From Caulobacter sp. BP25 (GTDB lineage Bacteria; Pseudomonadota; Alphaproteobacteria; Caulobacterales; Caulobacteraceae): DNA of 38,557 bases. The notes beneath the pieces are model-generated. The model searched no databases. It was not told where the DNA came from and saw nothing but the letters and a program-made list of their open reading frames with translations. The position numbers and the translations under genes are program-made. The stretch covers positions 1 to 38,557 of the forward strand of contig NZ_PEGH01000002.1 of assembly GCF_002737755.1 (NCBI RefSeq), in the 5' to 3' direction. Of this stretch, positions 23,794-32,652 are shown piece after piece; position 1 is the stretch's first letter, and each line of letters starts with the position of its first letter.

Positions 23794-25191
23794 ATGAAGC
23801 CCAAGCACAACAAGGCCAAGCGCGACCAGATCCTAGACCGGGGCGTCTCGACCCTCGATGAGGCCAGGGACTGGTTCGCCCGCCAGCACATCGAGGAGAT
23901 CGAGTGCATGGTGCCCGATCTGGCCGGTGTGGCGCGCGGCAAGATCATGCCGGTGCGCAAGTTCTTAGGCACGCCGTCGATGAACCTGCCGCTGGCGGTG
24001 TTCTATCAGACCATCACTGGCGACTTCCCCGAGTTCGAGGGGGCGGTGAACGCGGTGCAGTCCGACACCGACATCTTCCTGACTCCCGACTTCGCGACCC
24101 TGGCCGCCGTGCCGTGGGCCCAGGATCCGACGGCTCAGGTGATCCACGACGCCTTCCACCCCGACGGCCGCCCGGTCGAGGAGGCCCCGCGCCAGGTGCT
24201 GCGGCGGGTGCTGGCGCTGTACGACGAGAAGGGCTGGCGCCCGATCGTCGCGCCGGAGATCGAGTTCTACCTGGTCGACCGCAACACCGACCCGGACTAT
24301 CCGCTGAAGCCGCCCATTGGCCGCTCGGGGCGTCCGGAAACCGGTCGGCAGGGCTATTCGATCAGCGCGGTCAACGAGTTCGACGCCCTGTTCGAGGACA
24401 TGTACGAGTACTCCGAGCGCCAGGGCCTGGAGATCGACACCCTGATCCACGAAAGCGGCGTGGCGCAGATGGAGATCAACCTGCGGCACGGCCATCCGCT
24501 GGAGTTGGCCGACCAGGTCTTCATGATGAAGCGCACCATCCGCGAGGTGGCGCTGGAGCACGAGATCTACGCGACCTTCATGGCCAAGCCGATGGCGTCC
24601 GAGCCCGGCAGCGCCATGCACATCCACCAGTCGATCGTCGACAAGAAGGGGCGCAACCTGTTCTCGGGCGAGGACGGCGAGGAGACGGCGCTGTTCCACG
24701 GCTTCATCGCCGGCCAGCAGACTTTCCTGCCGGCGATCATGGCGATCCTGGCGCCGTACGTGAATTCCTACCGCCGCATCGCGCGCGATAGCGGCGCGCC
24801 GGTCAACACCCAGTGGGGCTATGACAACCGCACCTGCGGCCTGCGCGTGCCGCCGTCGGATCCCGCCAACCGGCGCCTGGAGAACCGCATCCCCTCGTCG
24901 GACGCCAATCCGTACCTGGCGATCGCCGCGTCGCTGGCGGCGGGGTATCTGGGGATGGTCCAGGGCCTCAAGCCCGCTGAGCCGGTCGCCACCGACGCCA
25001 GCGTGCTGGGCGTGCAGCTGCCGCGCAGCCTGTCGGACTCGCTGAAGCTGTTCGAGGCCTGCCAGCCCCTGGTCGACATCCTGGGCCCGACCTTCTGCGC
25101 CGCCTACGACCGCGTGAAGCAGGCCGAGTACGAGACCTTCATGCGCACGATCAGCCCGTGGGAGCGGGAGTTCCTGCTGCTGAATGTGTGA
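23794..25191 (+). CDS. Second glutamine-synthetase-like gamma-glutamylpolyamine ligase
   Basis: A 465-residue ligase of the glutamine synthetase superfamily, distinct from puuA. Key blocks are VPDLAGVARGKIMPVRKF near residue 40, APEIEFYLVDRN, VAQMEINLRHG, FMAKPMASEPGSAMHIHQS (ATP binding) and APYVNSYRRIARDSGAP. The C-terminus WEREFLLLNV is typical of proteobacterial glutamine-synthetase-like proteins next to polyamine genes. It may glutamylate a different polyamine (for example spermidine or cadaverine); that is inference. The start ATG at 23794 has only a weak ribosome-binding site (GAAAGG). Confidence 0.85.
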   Translation: MKPKHNKAKRDQILDRGVSTLDEARDWFARQHIEEIECMVPDLAGVARGKIMPVRKFLGTPSMNLPLAVFYQTITGDFPEFEGAVNAVQSDTDIFLTPDFATLAAVPWAQDPTAQVIHDAFHPDGRPVEEAPRQVLRRVLALYDEKGWRPIVAPEIEFYLVDRNTDPDYPLKPPIGRSGRPETGRQGYSISAVNEFDALFEDMYEYSERQGLEIDTLIHESGVAQMEINLRHGHPLELADQVFMMKRTIREVALEHEIYATFMAKPMASEPGSAMHIHQSIVDKKGRNLFSGEDGEETALFHGFIAGQQTFLPAIMAILAPYVNSYRRIARDSGAPVNTQWGYDNRTCGLRVPPSDPANRRLENRIPSSDANPYLAIAASLAAGYLGMVQGLKPAEPVATDASVLGVQLPRSLSDSLKLFEACQPLVDILGPTFCAAYDRVKQAEYETFMRTISPWEREFLLLNV

Positions 25192-25204
25192 GCGCGGACA
25201 TGAA

Positions 25205-25314
25205 CCTTCTCCCTTCGGGAGAAGGGGGACCCGCGCCGAAGGCGTGGGGGATGAAGGGTTACAGCCGTGACCGCCGAAACCCCTCACCCCTACCCCTCTC
25301 CCTATGGGAGAGGG
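25205..25314. repeat. Palindromic repeat, family A copy 2 (ligase-puuB junction)
   Basis: Left hairpin CCTTCTCCC/GGGAGAAGG (25205-25225) and right hairpin CCCTCTCCC/GGGAGAGGG (25294-25314) reproduce the layout found between queC and queE. The right hairpin lies inside the puuB reading frame. Confidence 0.85.
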
Positions 25315-26547
25315 AACTGGTACGCGGCCACCGCTCCGAACTTTCCCGACCTGGCGCCTCTAGAGGGTGATGTCCAAACCGAGGTCTGCATCGTCGGCGC
25401 GGGATTCACCGGCCTCGGCGCAGCCCTGGCGCTGGGGCGCCGGGCCGTCGTCCTCGAAACCAGCCACGTCGGCGCCGCCGCCACCGGCCGCAACGGCGGC
25501 CAGGTCCATACCGGTCAGCGACGGGACCAGGCTTGGCTGGAGAAGGCCGTCGGCCGCGACGACGCGCTCGCCCTCTGGCGCCTGGCACAGGACGCTCGCG
25601 CGCACTTCAAGACCCTGACCGACACCGTTTCCTGCGACTGGCGGCCGGGCATGATCCACGCCCGTCACAAGCCAAACGGCGAGGCCGAGGACGCGGCCTA
25701 TGTCGCGCTGATGGCCGACCGCTACGGCTATGACCAGCTCGACCTGATCGACGAGGACGACCTCGCTCACGAATTGGGCACAGACGTCTATCACGGCGGT
25801 CTCGTCGATCGCGGCGGTGGTCACGTCCATCCGCTGAAGCTGGCGCAGGGCATGGCGCGCCGCGCCCTGGCGGCGGGCGCGGTGATCCACCAGCACACCC
25901 GCGCCGAGACCTGGCGGCGCGAGGGCGCTAACATCATCGTCCAGACCGCGCGGGGGCGGGTGACCTGCGAACGGCTGATCCTCACCGGCGACGGATCCCT
26001 GAACGCCATGGCCGGGGTGGCGCGGGCCCGGGTCATGCCGATCAACAACTTCATCGCCGTCACCGCCCCGCTGGGGCCGTTGGCCGACGAGATCATCCGC
26101 TCCAAGGCGGCGGTGGCCGACAGCCGCTTTGTCGTGAACTATTTCCGCAAGACGCCCGATGGGCGGCTGCTGTTCGGCGGCGGCGAGAACTATCGTCCCG
26201 GCTTCCCGCGCGACATCGCCAGGCTGGTTCGCAAGAACCTCGCCAAGGTCTATCCGCGCCTGGCCGATGTCGAGATCACCCACGCCTGGGGCGGGACCTT
26301 GGGCATCACCATGAGCCGCATGCCGTTCGTCGGCGAGATCGCGCCGGGCGTGCGCGTGGCGTCCGGCTACTCTGGGCAGGGGGTGATGCTGGCGCCCTAT
26401 GTCGGCAGGCTGCTGGCGGAGGGCGCTCGTGAGTCGATCGACCTGCTGTCGCGCGTTCCGACGCCGCCGTTCCCGGGCGGACGTTGGTTGCGCTGGCCGC
26501 TGACCGTGGCTGGGCTGTCATGGTACGCGCTGCGGGATCGGCTGTGA
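25267..26547 (+). CDS. puuB: Gamma-glutamylputrescine oxidase-like FAD oxidoreductase
   Basis: A 426-residue FAD-dependent amine oxidase of the DAO family. The dinucleotide-binding motif is CIVGAGFTGLGAALALG, followed by ATGRNGGQVHTG, and the C-terminal AWGGTLGITMSRMPFVG and ASGYSGQGVMLAPYVG are hallmark blocks. PuuB oxidises gamma-glutamylputrescine to the aldehyde used by PuuC. The GTG at 25267 is the only start between an in-frame stop (25252) and the conserved YAATAPNFPDL segment. Consequently residues 1-16 (including PHPYPSPYGRG) come from a palindromic repeat. Last gene of the clear polyamine set. Confidence 0.9.
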   Translation: MTAETPHPYPSPYGRGNWYAATAPNFPDLAPLEGDVQTEVCIVGAGFTGLGAALALGRRAVVLETSHVGAAATGRNGGQVHTGQRRDQAWLEKAVGRDDALALWRLAQDARAHFKTLTDTVSCDWRPGMIHARHKPNGEAEDAAYVALMADRYGYDQLDLIDEDDLAHELGTDVYHGGLVDRGGGHVHPLKLAQGMARRALAAGAVIHQHTRAETWRREGANIIVQTARGRVTCERLILTGDGSLNAMAGVARARVMPINNFIAVTAPLGPLADEIIRSKAAVADSRFVVNYFRKTPDGRLLFGGGENYRPGFPRDIARLVRKNLAKVYPRLADVEITHAWGGTLGITMSRMPFVGEIAPGVRVASGYSGQGVMLAPYVGRLLAEGARESIDLLSRVPTPPFPGGRWLRWPLTVAGLSWYALRDRL

Positions 26548-26560
26548 GGCGCGGCTTCTT

Positions 26561-26692
26561 CCTCCCCCGTGAAACGGGGGAGGGGGACCGCGAAGCGGTG
26601 GAGGGGGCGCTTGCCGCTTCAACTATGCGCCCCCTCCGTCACGCTGCGTATTCGCAGCGCGCCACCTCCCCCGCGTTGCGGGTGAGGAGGAA
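26561..26692. repeat. Rearranged family B repeat (puuB-sulfotransferase junction)
   Basis: The two halves of the family B element are present in swapped order. The right half comes first (CCTCCCCCGTG...GGAGGGGGCGC, 26561-26610), then about 16 bases, then the left half starting GCGCCCCCTCCGTC (26627-26640) and ending GGTGAGGAGGAA (26692). Compare the intact copy at 37898-38022. The end supplies a Shine-Dalgarno sequence to the next gene. Confidence 0.8.
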
Positions 26693-26698
26693 GTGCGA

Positions 26699-28753
26699 TT
26701 GACTCCCCCGCCCTCCGCCCGCTCTCCTCGCCCGATGACGACCACGACCGCTCCCGCCGCCAGTCTCGCCGACGCGTTCGCCAACGCCGAGCGGCTGCTG
26801 GAGAGCGACCCGCGGCTCGCGGTCGAGCAGGCGCGCGCCATCCTGGAGGTCGTGCCGCGCCACGCCGACACCACCCGATTGCTGGCGACCGCCCTGCGCC
26901 TCTCGGGCGACCTCGTCGGGGCGCTGGACACCGTCGCACCGCTCGCCAAGGCGCTGCCTAACCTGCCCCTGACCCAGTTGGAGCTGGGCCTCTGCCTTGA
27001 GCACCTGGGCCGCACGGCCGAAGCAGCGCGGGCTTTCGATCGCGCCAGCGCCCTGGAGCCGCGCCTTTCCGAAGCCTGGCGAGGCCTGTCGGAGAACCTC
27101 GCCCTGCTGGGCGACGAGGCCGGCGCCGAGCGTGCTCTGGCCCGGCAGCTGCGCGCCTCGACCCGCGACCCGCTGCTGATCGAGGCGGCCACGGCCCTGG
27201 GGGAGAACCGACTGGGCGAGGCCGAGCGGCTGCTGCGCGAGCGGCTGAAGGCCGATCCCGCCGATGTCGCCGCCATTCGCATGCTGGCCGAGACCGGCGC
27301 GCGCCTGGGCCGCTACGCCGACGCCGAGGGCCTGCTGACCCGCTGCCTGGAACTGGCCCCCAGCTTTGCCGCCGCCCGGCACAATCTGGCGACCATGCTC
27401 TATCGTCAGAACAAGAACCGCGAAGCCCTGGCCGAGATCGAGCGCCTGACCGACAAGGACGCGCGCCACCCCGGCTACGCCAACCTGCGCGCGGCGATCT
27501 TGGCGCGGCTGGGCGAGTACGAGGCGGCCATCGCCGTCTGCGAGCGCATGCTGGCCGACTATCCGAACCAGCCGAAGGGCTGGATGAGCTATGGCCACGC
27601 GCTGAAGACCGTGGGGCGCCAGGCCGACTCGATCGCCGCCTATCGCAAGGCGCTAAGCCAGGCCCCGACCCTGGGCGAGGCCTGGTGGAGTCTCGCCAAT
27701 CTCAAGACCGTCAAGTTCACGCCCGAGGACGTTGGGGCCATGACCGCCGCCCTCGACGCTCCGGGCCTCTCGGACGACGACCGGCTGCATCTGCACTATG
27801 CGCTGGGCAAGGCGCAGGAGGACGCGCAAGCCTGGGACGACGCGTTCGCCCACTATGCCGCCGGGGCGGCGATCCGGCGCCAGCAGGTGGACTACGATCC
27901 CGAGGAGAACGCCGCCGAGACCGCGCGGACCAAGGCGGTGTTCACGCCGGACTTCCTGGCGGCGCGGGCGGGGCAGGGCTCGCAAGCCCCCGACCCAATC
28001 TTCATCGTCGGCCTGCCGCGCGCCGGCTCGACTCTGGTCGAGCAGATCCTGGCCAGCCACTCGCTGGTCGAGGGCACGATGGAGCTGCCCGACCTGATCG
28101 TCATGGCCCGCCGCATCGGCGGCAAGACCGCCCACCGCGCCGAGTCCCGCTATCCCGAGGTGCTGGCCGAGCTGTCGCCCGACCAGCTACGCGAGCTGGG
28201 CGAGGAGTTCATCGAGCGCACCCGCGTCCAGAGGAAGACCGACAAGCCGTTCTTCATCGACAAGATGCCCAACAACTTCGCGCACGCGGGCTTCATCCAC
28301 CTGATCCTGCCGAACGCCAAGATCATCGACGCGCGCCGGCATCCGCTGGGCTGCTGCTTCTCGGGCTTCAAGCAGCACTTCGCGCGGGGCCAGGCCTTCA
28401 GCTACGACCTGACCGACATTGGCCGCTATTACGCTGACTATGTGGAGCTGATGGCCCACTTTGACGCCGTGCTGCCGGGGCGCGTCCATCGTGTGATCTA
28501 CGAGGCGATGATCGCCGATCCGGAAGCCGAGATCCGCGCCCTGCTGGACCATTGCGGCCTGCCGTTCGAGGAAGCTTGCCTCACCCCGCACAAGACCGAG
28601 CGGGCGGTGCGCACGGCCAGCTCGGAACAGGTCCGGCGGCCGATCTTCAAGGACGCGGTTGAGCACTGGCAGAAATTCGAATCGCATCTCCTGCCGCTCA
28701 AGCAGGCTTTGGGTCCTGTTCTCGCCGCCTATCCGGATGCGCCCGTTATTTGA
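26699..28753 (+). CDS. TPR-repeat sulfotransferase
   Basis: The 684-residue protein has tetratricopeptide repeats over about residues 20-380 (repeated LG...A...AL patterns such as GRTAEAARAFDRASALEP and GRYADAEGLLTRCLELAPSF). A sulfotransferase domain follows: the PAPS 5'-phosphosulfate loop is IFIVGLPRAGSTLVEQILAS (about 435) and the 3'-phosphate segment is RHPLGCCFSGFKQHFA (about 540). It probably sulfates a protein or glycan; the acceptor is unknown. The TTG at 26699 has AGGAGG 8 bases upstream. A GTG at 26693 is too close to that site and an ATG at 26735 lacks one, so the start is uncertain by 14 residues. Confidence 0.87.
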   Translation: MTPPPSARSPRPMTTTTAPAASLADAFANAERLLESDPRLAVEQARAILEVVPRHADTTRLLATALRLSGDLVGALDTVAPLAKALPNLPLTQLELGLCLEHLGRTAEAARAFDRASALEPRLSEAWRGLSENLALLGDEAGAERALARQLRASTRDPLLIEAATALGENRLGEAERLLRERLKADPADVAAIRMLAETGARLGRYADAEGLLTRCLELAPSFAAARHNLATMLYRQNKNREALAEIERLTDKDARHPGYANLRAAILARLGEYEAAIAVCERMLADYPNQPKGWMSYGHALKTVGRQADSIAAYRKALSQAPTLGEAWWSLANLKTVKFTPEDVGAMTAALDAPGLSDDDRLHLHYALGKAQEDAQAWDDAFAHYAAGAAIRRQQVDYDPEENAAETARTKAVFTPDFLAARAGQGSQAPDPIFIVGLPRAGSTLVEQILASHSLVEGTMELPDLIVMARRIGGKTAHRAESRYPEVLAELSPDQLRELGEEFIERTRVQRKTDKPFFIDKMPNNFAHAGFIHLILPNAKIIDARRHPLGCCFSGFKQHFARGQAFSYDLTDIGRYYADYVELMAHFDAVLPGRVHRVIYEAMIADPEAEIRALLDHCGLPFEEACLTPHKTERAVRTASSEQVRRPIFKDAVEHWQKFESHLLPLKQALGPVLAAYPDAPVI

Positions 28754-28885
28754 CCATCTGTCGCGCTTCCTGCCATTTCTGCAACACTCGCGCGAATTGA
28801 CGCCAGACCGAAATTTCCAATCTTGCCGGATGCTTAGCTGCGGGTCGAACATCGTTCCCTAAAGATGGGGTGAGGGGAGCGACTT

Positions 28886-31252
28886 ATGTCGTCGGGATCG
28901 GTTCTTTCGAAAAAGAAGGCGGGGATCTGTTCCGCCGCCCTGCTGGCGTCGACCATGATGACCAGCCTGGCCTACGCGCAGAGCCAAGCCGAGCAGACCG
29001 CGCTGGACCAGGTGGTGGTCACCGCCCAGAAGCGGTCGGAAAATCTGCAGGACGTGCCGGTCAGCATCCAGGCCCTGGGCGGCGAGAAGCTTGAGCAGCT
29101 GCAGGTCGGCGCGTTTGTCGACTACGTGAAGTACCTGCCCAGCGTCTCGTTCACGTCCAATGGTCCGGGCTTTGGCCAGGTCTATATGCGCGGCGTCGCC
29201 AGCGGCGGCGACGGCAACCACTCGGGCTCGCTGCCCAGCGTCGGCGTCTATCTGGACGAGCAGCCGGTCACCACGATCCAGGGCGCGCTGGACATTCACG
29301 TCTACGACATCGCGCGGGTCGAGGCCCTGGCCGGTCCGCAAGGCACGCTGTACGGCGCCAGCTCCCAGGCCGGCACGATCCGGATCATCACCAACAAGCC
29401 CACCAGCACCGGCTTCTCGGCTGGCGTCGACGTCGAGGCCAACAAGGTGGACGGCGGCGGTGAGGGCTATGTGGCGGAAGGCTTCATCAACATCCCGCTG
29501 TCGGACACGGTGGCTGTCCGTTTGGTCGGCTGGGACGTCCGCGACGCCGGCTATATCGACAACGTGGCCGGCACGCGCACCTACACCCGGGGCGATTCCG
29601 ATCCGACCAACGACTACACCATCAACAACGCAGCGCGGGCCGACAAGGACTACAACACCGCCTACACCAAGGGCGGCCGCGCAGCCCTGCGCATCGAGCT
29701 GGATGACAATTGGGTGGTCACGCCCCAGGTCATGGGCCAGACCCAGAAGGTCGGCGGCCTGTTCGCCTATGACCCCAAGGTCGGCGACCTGAAGGTCACG
29801 CATTTCTATCCGGAAAGCAGCAAGGACAAGTGGGTCCAGGCGGCCATGACGATCGAGGGGCAGGTCGCCAATCTCGACGTCACCTACGCCGGCTCATACC
29901 TGAAGCGGACCACCGAAACCAATTCCGACTACACTGACTATTCGTACTTCTACGACCAGCTGGGCTCGGGCTTCTACTGGACCGACAATGCCGGCAACCT
30001 GGTCAATCCCTCGCAGTACATCCAGGGCCAGGACCGCTACCGCAAGGAAAGCCACGAAATCCGGATCGCCTCGCCGCAGGATCAGAAGCTGCGGTTCGTG
30101 GTCGGCGGCTTCTACCAGAAGCAGAAGCACAACATCTTCCAGAACTACAAGATCGACGGGCTGGGCAGCGACATCTCGGTGCCTGGCTATACGGGCACGA
30201 TCTGGCTGACCAAGCAGAACCGCGTCGATCGCGACAAGGCCGTGTTCGGCCAGGCCGAGTACGACATCACCGACCAGTTGATGCTGACGGCGGGCATCCG
30301 CTTCTTCAAGGCGCATAACACCCTGGTCGGCTTCTACGGCTATGGCGCGGGCTATGGCTCGACCGGCGAGCGGGCCTGCTTCAAGGCCGCCGTGGTGGCC
30401 GGCTCGCCCTGTACGAACCTGGACAAGAGCGTCAAGGAAAGCGGCAACGTCCCGAAGGTGACGCTGACCTACAAGCTCGACGGCGACAAGCTGGTCTACG
30501 CCACCTACTCCAAGGGCTACCGGCCGGGCGGCATCAACCGGCGCTCGACCCTGCCGCCTTACCAGGCTGACTATCTGAAGAACTACGAGGCCGGCTGGAA
30601 GACCACCTGGTTCAACAACAGCTTCCGCTGGAACGGCGCGGTGTTCATGGAGGACTGGAAGAACTTCCAGTTCTCGATCCTCGGGGCCAACGGCCTCACC
30701 GAGATCAAGAACGCCAACCAGGCCCGCATCAAGGGCGTCGAAAGCGACGTCACCTGGGTTCCGGTCCAAGGCCTGACGATCAACGCCTCGGCCGCCTATA
30801 CCGACGCCAAGCTCAGCGCCAACTACTGCGGTTTCACCGACAGCGCGGGCAATCCGATCACCAGCTGCGCCTCGCCCCAGGCGCCGGACGGCCAGGTCCT
30901 GCCGGTGACGCCGAAGTTCAAGGGCAACGTCACGGTCCGCTACGACTTCTCCCTGGGCGATTGGGACGCCTTCGCGCAGGGGTCCTATGTCGGCCAGACC
31001 AGCAACTGGACCGACCTGCGCACCGAAGAGCGCGGCCTGATCGGCAAGCAGCCGGGCTATTCGACGGTCGACGCCTCGACGGGGATCGACAAGGACGGCC
31101 TGTCGCTGTCGGTCTACATCAAGAACATCTTCGACAAGCGGGCCAGCCTGAACCGCTACGCCGAGTGCGCCGAGAGCCTCTGCTATCCGATGACCTACAT
31201 CGTGCCCAACCAGCCCCGCACCTTCGGGATCAAGCTGGGCAAGACGTTCTAG
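28886..31252 (+). CDS. TonB-dependent outer-membrane receptor
   Basis: A 788-residue receptor with a signal peptide ending in LAYAQ (about residue 32), a TonB box region LDQVVVTAQKRSENLQDVP and a plug domain (about 45-170) with RGVASGG and LYGASSQAGTIRIITNKP. A beta-barrel follows and ends in the aromatic GIKLGKTF. It should import a scarce ligand with TonB-ExbBD energy. The ligand is unknown; the APC transporter and amidohydrolase that follow suggest a peptide or amino-acid derivative, but an intrinsic terminator separates them. Start ATG 28886 follows GAGGGGAG. Confidence 0.92.
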   Translation: MSSGSVLSKKKAGICSAALLASTMMTSLAYAQSQAEQTALDQVVVTAQKRSENLQDVPVSIQALGGEKLEQLQVGAFVDYVKYLPSVSFTSNGPGFGQVYMRGVASGGDGNHSGSLPSVGVYLDEQPVTTIQGALDIHVYDIARVEALAGPQGTLYGASSQAGTIRIITNKPTSTGFSAGVDVEANKVDGGGEGYVAEGFINIPLSDTVAVRLVGWDVRDAGYIDNVAGTRTYTRGDSDPTNDYTINNAARADKDYNTAYTKGGRAALRIELDDNWVVTPQVMGQTQKVGGLFAYDPKVGDLKVTHFYPESSKDKWVQAAMTIEGQVANLDVTYAGSYLKRTTETNSDYTDYSYFYDQLGSGFYWTDNAGNLVNPSQYIQGQDRYRKESHEIRIASPQDQKLRFVVGGFYQKQKHNIFQNYKIDGLGSDISVPGYTGTIWLTKQNRVDRDKAVFGQAEYDITDQLMLTAGIRFFKAHNTLVGFYGYGAGYGSTGERACFKAAVVAGSPCTNLDKSVKESGNVPKVTLTYKLDGDKLVYATYSKGYRPGGINRRSTLPPYQADYLKNYEAGWKTTWFNNSFRWNGAVFMEDWKNFQFSILGANGLTEIKNANQARIKGVESDVTWVPVQGLTINASAAYTDAKLSANYCGFTDSAGNPITSCASPQAPDGQVLPVTPKFKGNVTVRYDFSLGDWDAFAQGSYVGQTSNWTDLRTEERGLIGKQPGYSTVDASTGIDKDGLSLSVYIKNIFDKRASLNRYAECAESLCYPMTYIVPNQPRTFGIKLGKTF

Positions 31253-31271
31253 GTCAAGCTGGGGAGAAGAA

Positions 31272-31299
31272 GGGGCGGTCCGGAGGGCCGCCCCTTTTT
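31272..31299 (+). terminator. Intrinsic terminator of the TonB receptor gene
   Basis: GGGGCGGTCC (31272-31281) pairs with GGGCCGCCCC (31285-31294) with one G-U pair around a GGA loop, followed directly by TTTTT. It lies 20 bases after the receptor stop. This is the clearest intrinsic terminator in the window. Confidence 0.9.
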
Positions 31300-31329
31300 C
31301 ATTCGCGTTGTCGGGGAGGGCGTCACGTC

Positions 31330-32652
31330 ATGGGTTCCGCTAGCGCGCGTCCCTTAGGCCTTTGGATGTGTGTGGCCTTGGTCGTGGGCAACATGATCGG
31401 CTCGGGCGTGTTCATGCTGCCGGCCTCGCTGGCGCCCTACGGCTGGAACGCCGTCATCGCCTGGCTGATCACCATCGGCGGCGCCCTGTGCCTGGCCCTG
31501 GTCTTCGCGCGGCTGGCCCAGGCCTTTCCCCGTGCGGGCGGGCCCTTCGCCTATACCGAGGAGGCTTTCGGGCGGCCGGCGGGCTTCCTGGTGGCCTGGT
31601 CGTATTGGATCTCGGTCTGGGTCGCCAACGCGGCCATCGCCATCGCCAGCGTCAGCTACGCCAGCGTCTTCGTTCCGGCCTTGGCCAAGACGCCGGGCCT
31701 GGCGGCCCTGGTCACCGTCGCGGTGGTGTGGGCGGTCACCGCGATCAACTGCGTCGGCGCGCGGGCGGCCGGCTGGACCCAGCTCTGGACCACCGTGCTG
31801 AAGCTGCTGCCGCTGGCGGCGGTGGCGGGGCTTGCAGGCCTGATCCTGCTGCGCAAGGGACCGGCGGCGATCGCCCCGTTTGAGCCTTCGGCCCTATCGG
31901 CCAGCGGCGTCACCGCCGCCGCCGCGCTCACCCTATGGGCCCTGCTGGGCGTGGAGTCGGCGACGATCCCGGCCGAGCAGGTCGACCGGCCCCAGCGGAC
32001 TATTCCGCGCGCCACTCTGCTGGGCGCGGCCTTCACGGGCCTTGTCTATCTGCTGGTCTCGTCCGGCGTGCTGCTGCTGACCCCGGTCGCGGTTCTTCAG
32101 ACTTCCAACGCGCCGCTGGCCGACTTCGTGGCCTATCACGGTGGCGGCGACCTGCGTCTGCTCCTGGCGGCCTTCGCCTCGATCAGCGCCCTGGGCGCCC
32201 TGAATGGCTGGGTGCTGCTGCAGGGCGAGCTGCCGGCGGCCATGGCCCGGGAGGGGGTCTTTCCCGCCTGGATGGCCAAGACGTCGGCTAACGGGACGCC
32301 GGTGCGCGCCCACCTCTTGTCCAGCGCTCTGGTGACGATCCTTGTGCTGACGAACTACGCCAAGTCGCTGGCCGACGCCTTCACCTTCATGGCTCTGCTG
32401 TCCACCGCTTCGAGCCTGTTCGCCTATCTTTTCTGTTCGCTGGCCGTGCTGAAGCTGGGGCGGGAGGGCAGGATGCCGTTGTCGCCGGGGCTGGCCAGCG
32501 TCGCGGGCGTCGCCGCGATCTACTCGGCCTGGACCTTCTATGGCGCGGGCTGGTCGGTGACGGTCTGGGGCCTGGTGCTGCTGGCGGCTGGCGGACCGAT
32601 CTATCTCTGGATGCGGCATGTGGGCCGCCGGACGTCGGAGACCAGGCCATGA
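31330..32652 (+). CDS. APC-family amino-acid transporter
   Basis: A 440-residue inner-membrane protein, mostly hydrophobic, with about twelve predicted spans. The first span holds the APC signature GNMIGSGVFMLPASLAPYG, and GGPFAYTEEAFGRPAGFLVAW and ALLGVESATIPAEQVDRPQRTIPRA are family landmarks. By eye it is nearest the basic amino acid/polyamine antiporter branch (AdiC/PotE-like). The ATG at 31330 follows GGGGAGGG. Its stop overlaps the start of the amidohydrolase (ATGA), so the pair is translationally coupled and probably acts on the same substrate. Confidence 0.88.
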   Translation: MGSASARPLGLWMCVALVVGNMIGSGVFMLPASLAPYGWNAVIAWLITIGGALCLALVFARLAQAFPRAGGPFAYTEEAFGRPAGFLVAWSYWISVWVANAAIAIASVSYASVFVPALAKTPGLAALVTVAVVWAVTAINCVGARAAGWTQLWTTVLKLLPLAAVAGLAGLILLRKGPAAIAPFEPSALSASGVTAAAALTLWALLGVESATIPAEQVDRPQRTIPRATLLGAAFTGLVYLLVSSGVLLLTPVAVLQTSNAPLADFVAYHGGGDLRLLLAAFASISALGALNGWVLLQGELPAAMAREGVFPAWMAKTSANGTPVRAHLLSSALVTILVLTNYAKSLADAFTFMALLSTASSLFAYLFCSLAVLKLGREGRMPLSPGLASVAGVAAIYSAWTFYGAGWSVTVWGLVLLAAGGPIYLWMRHVGRRTSETRP

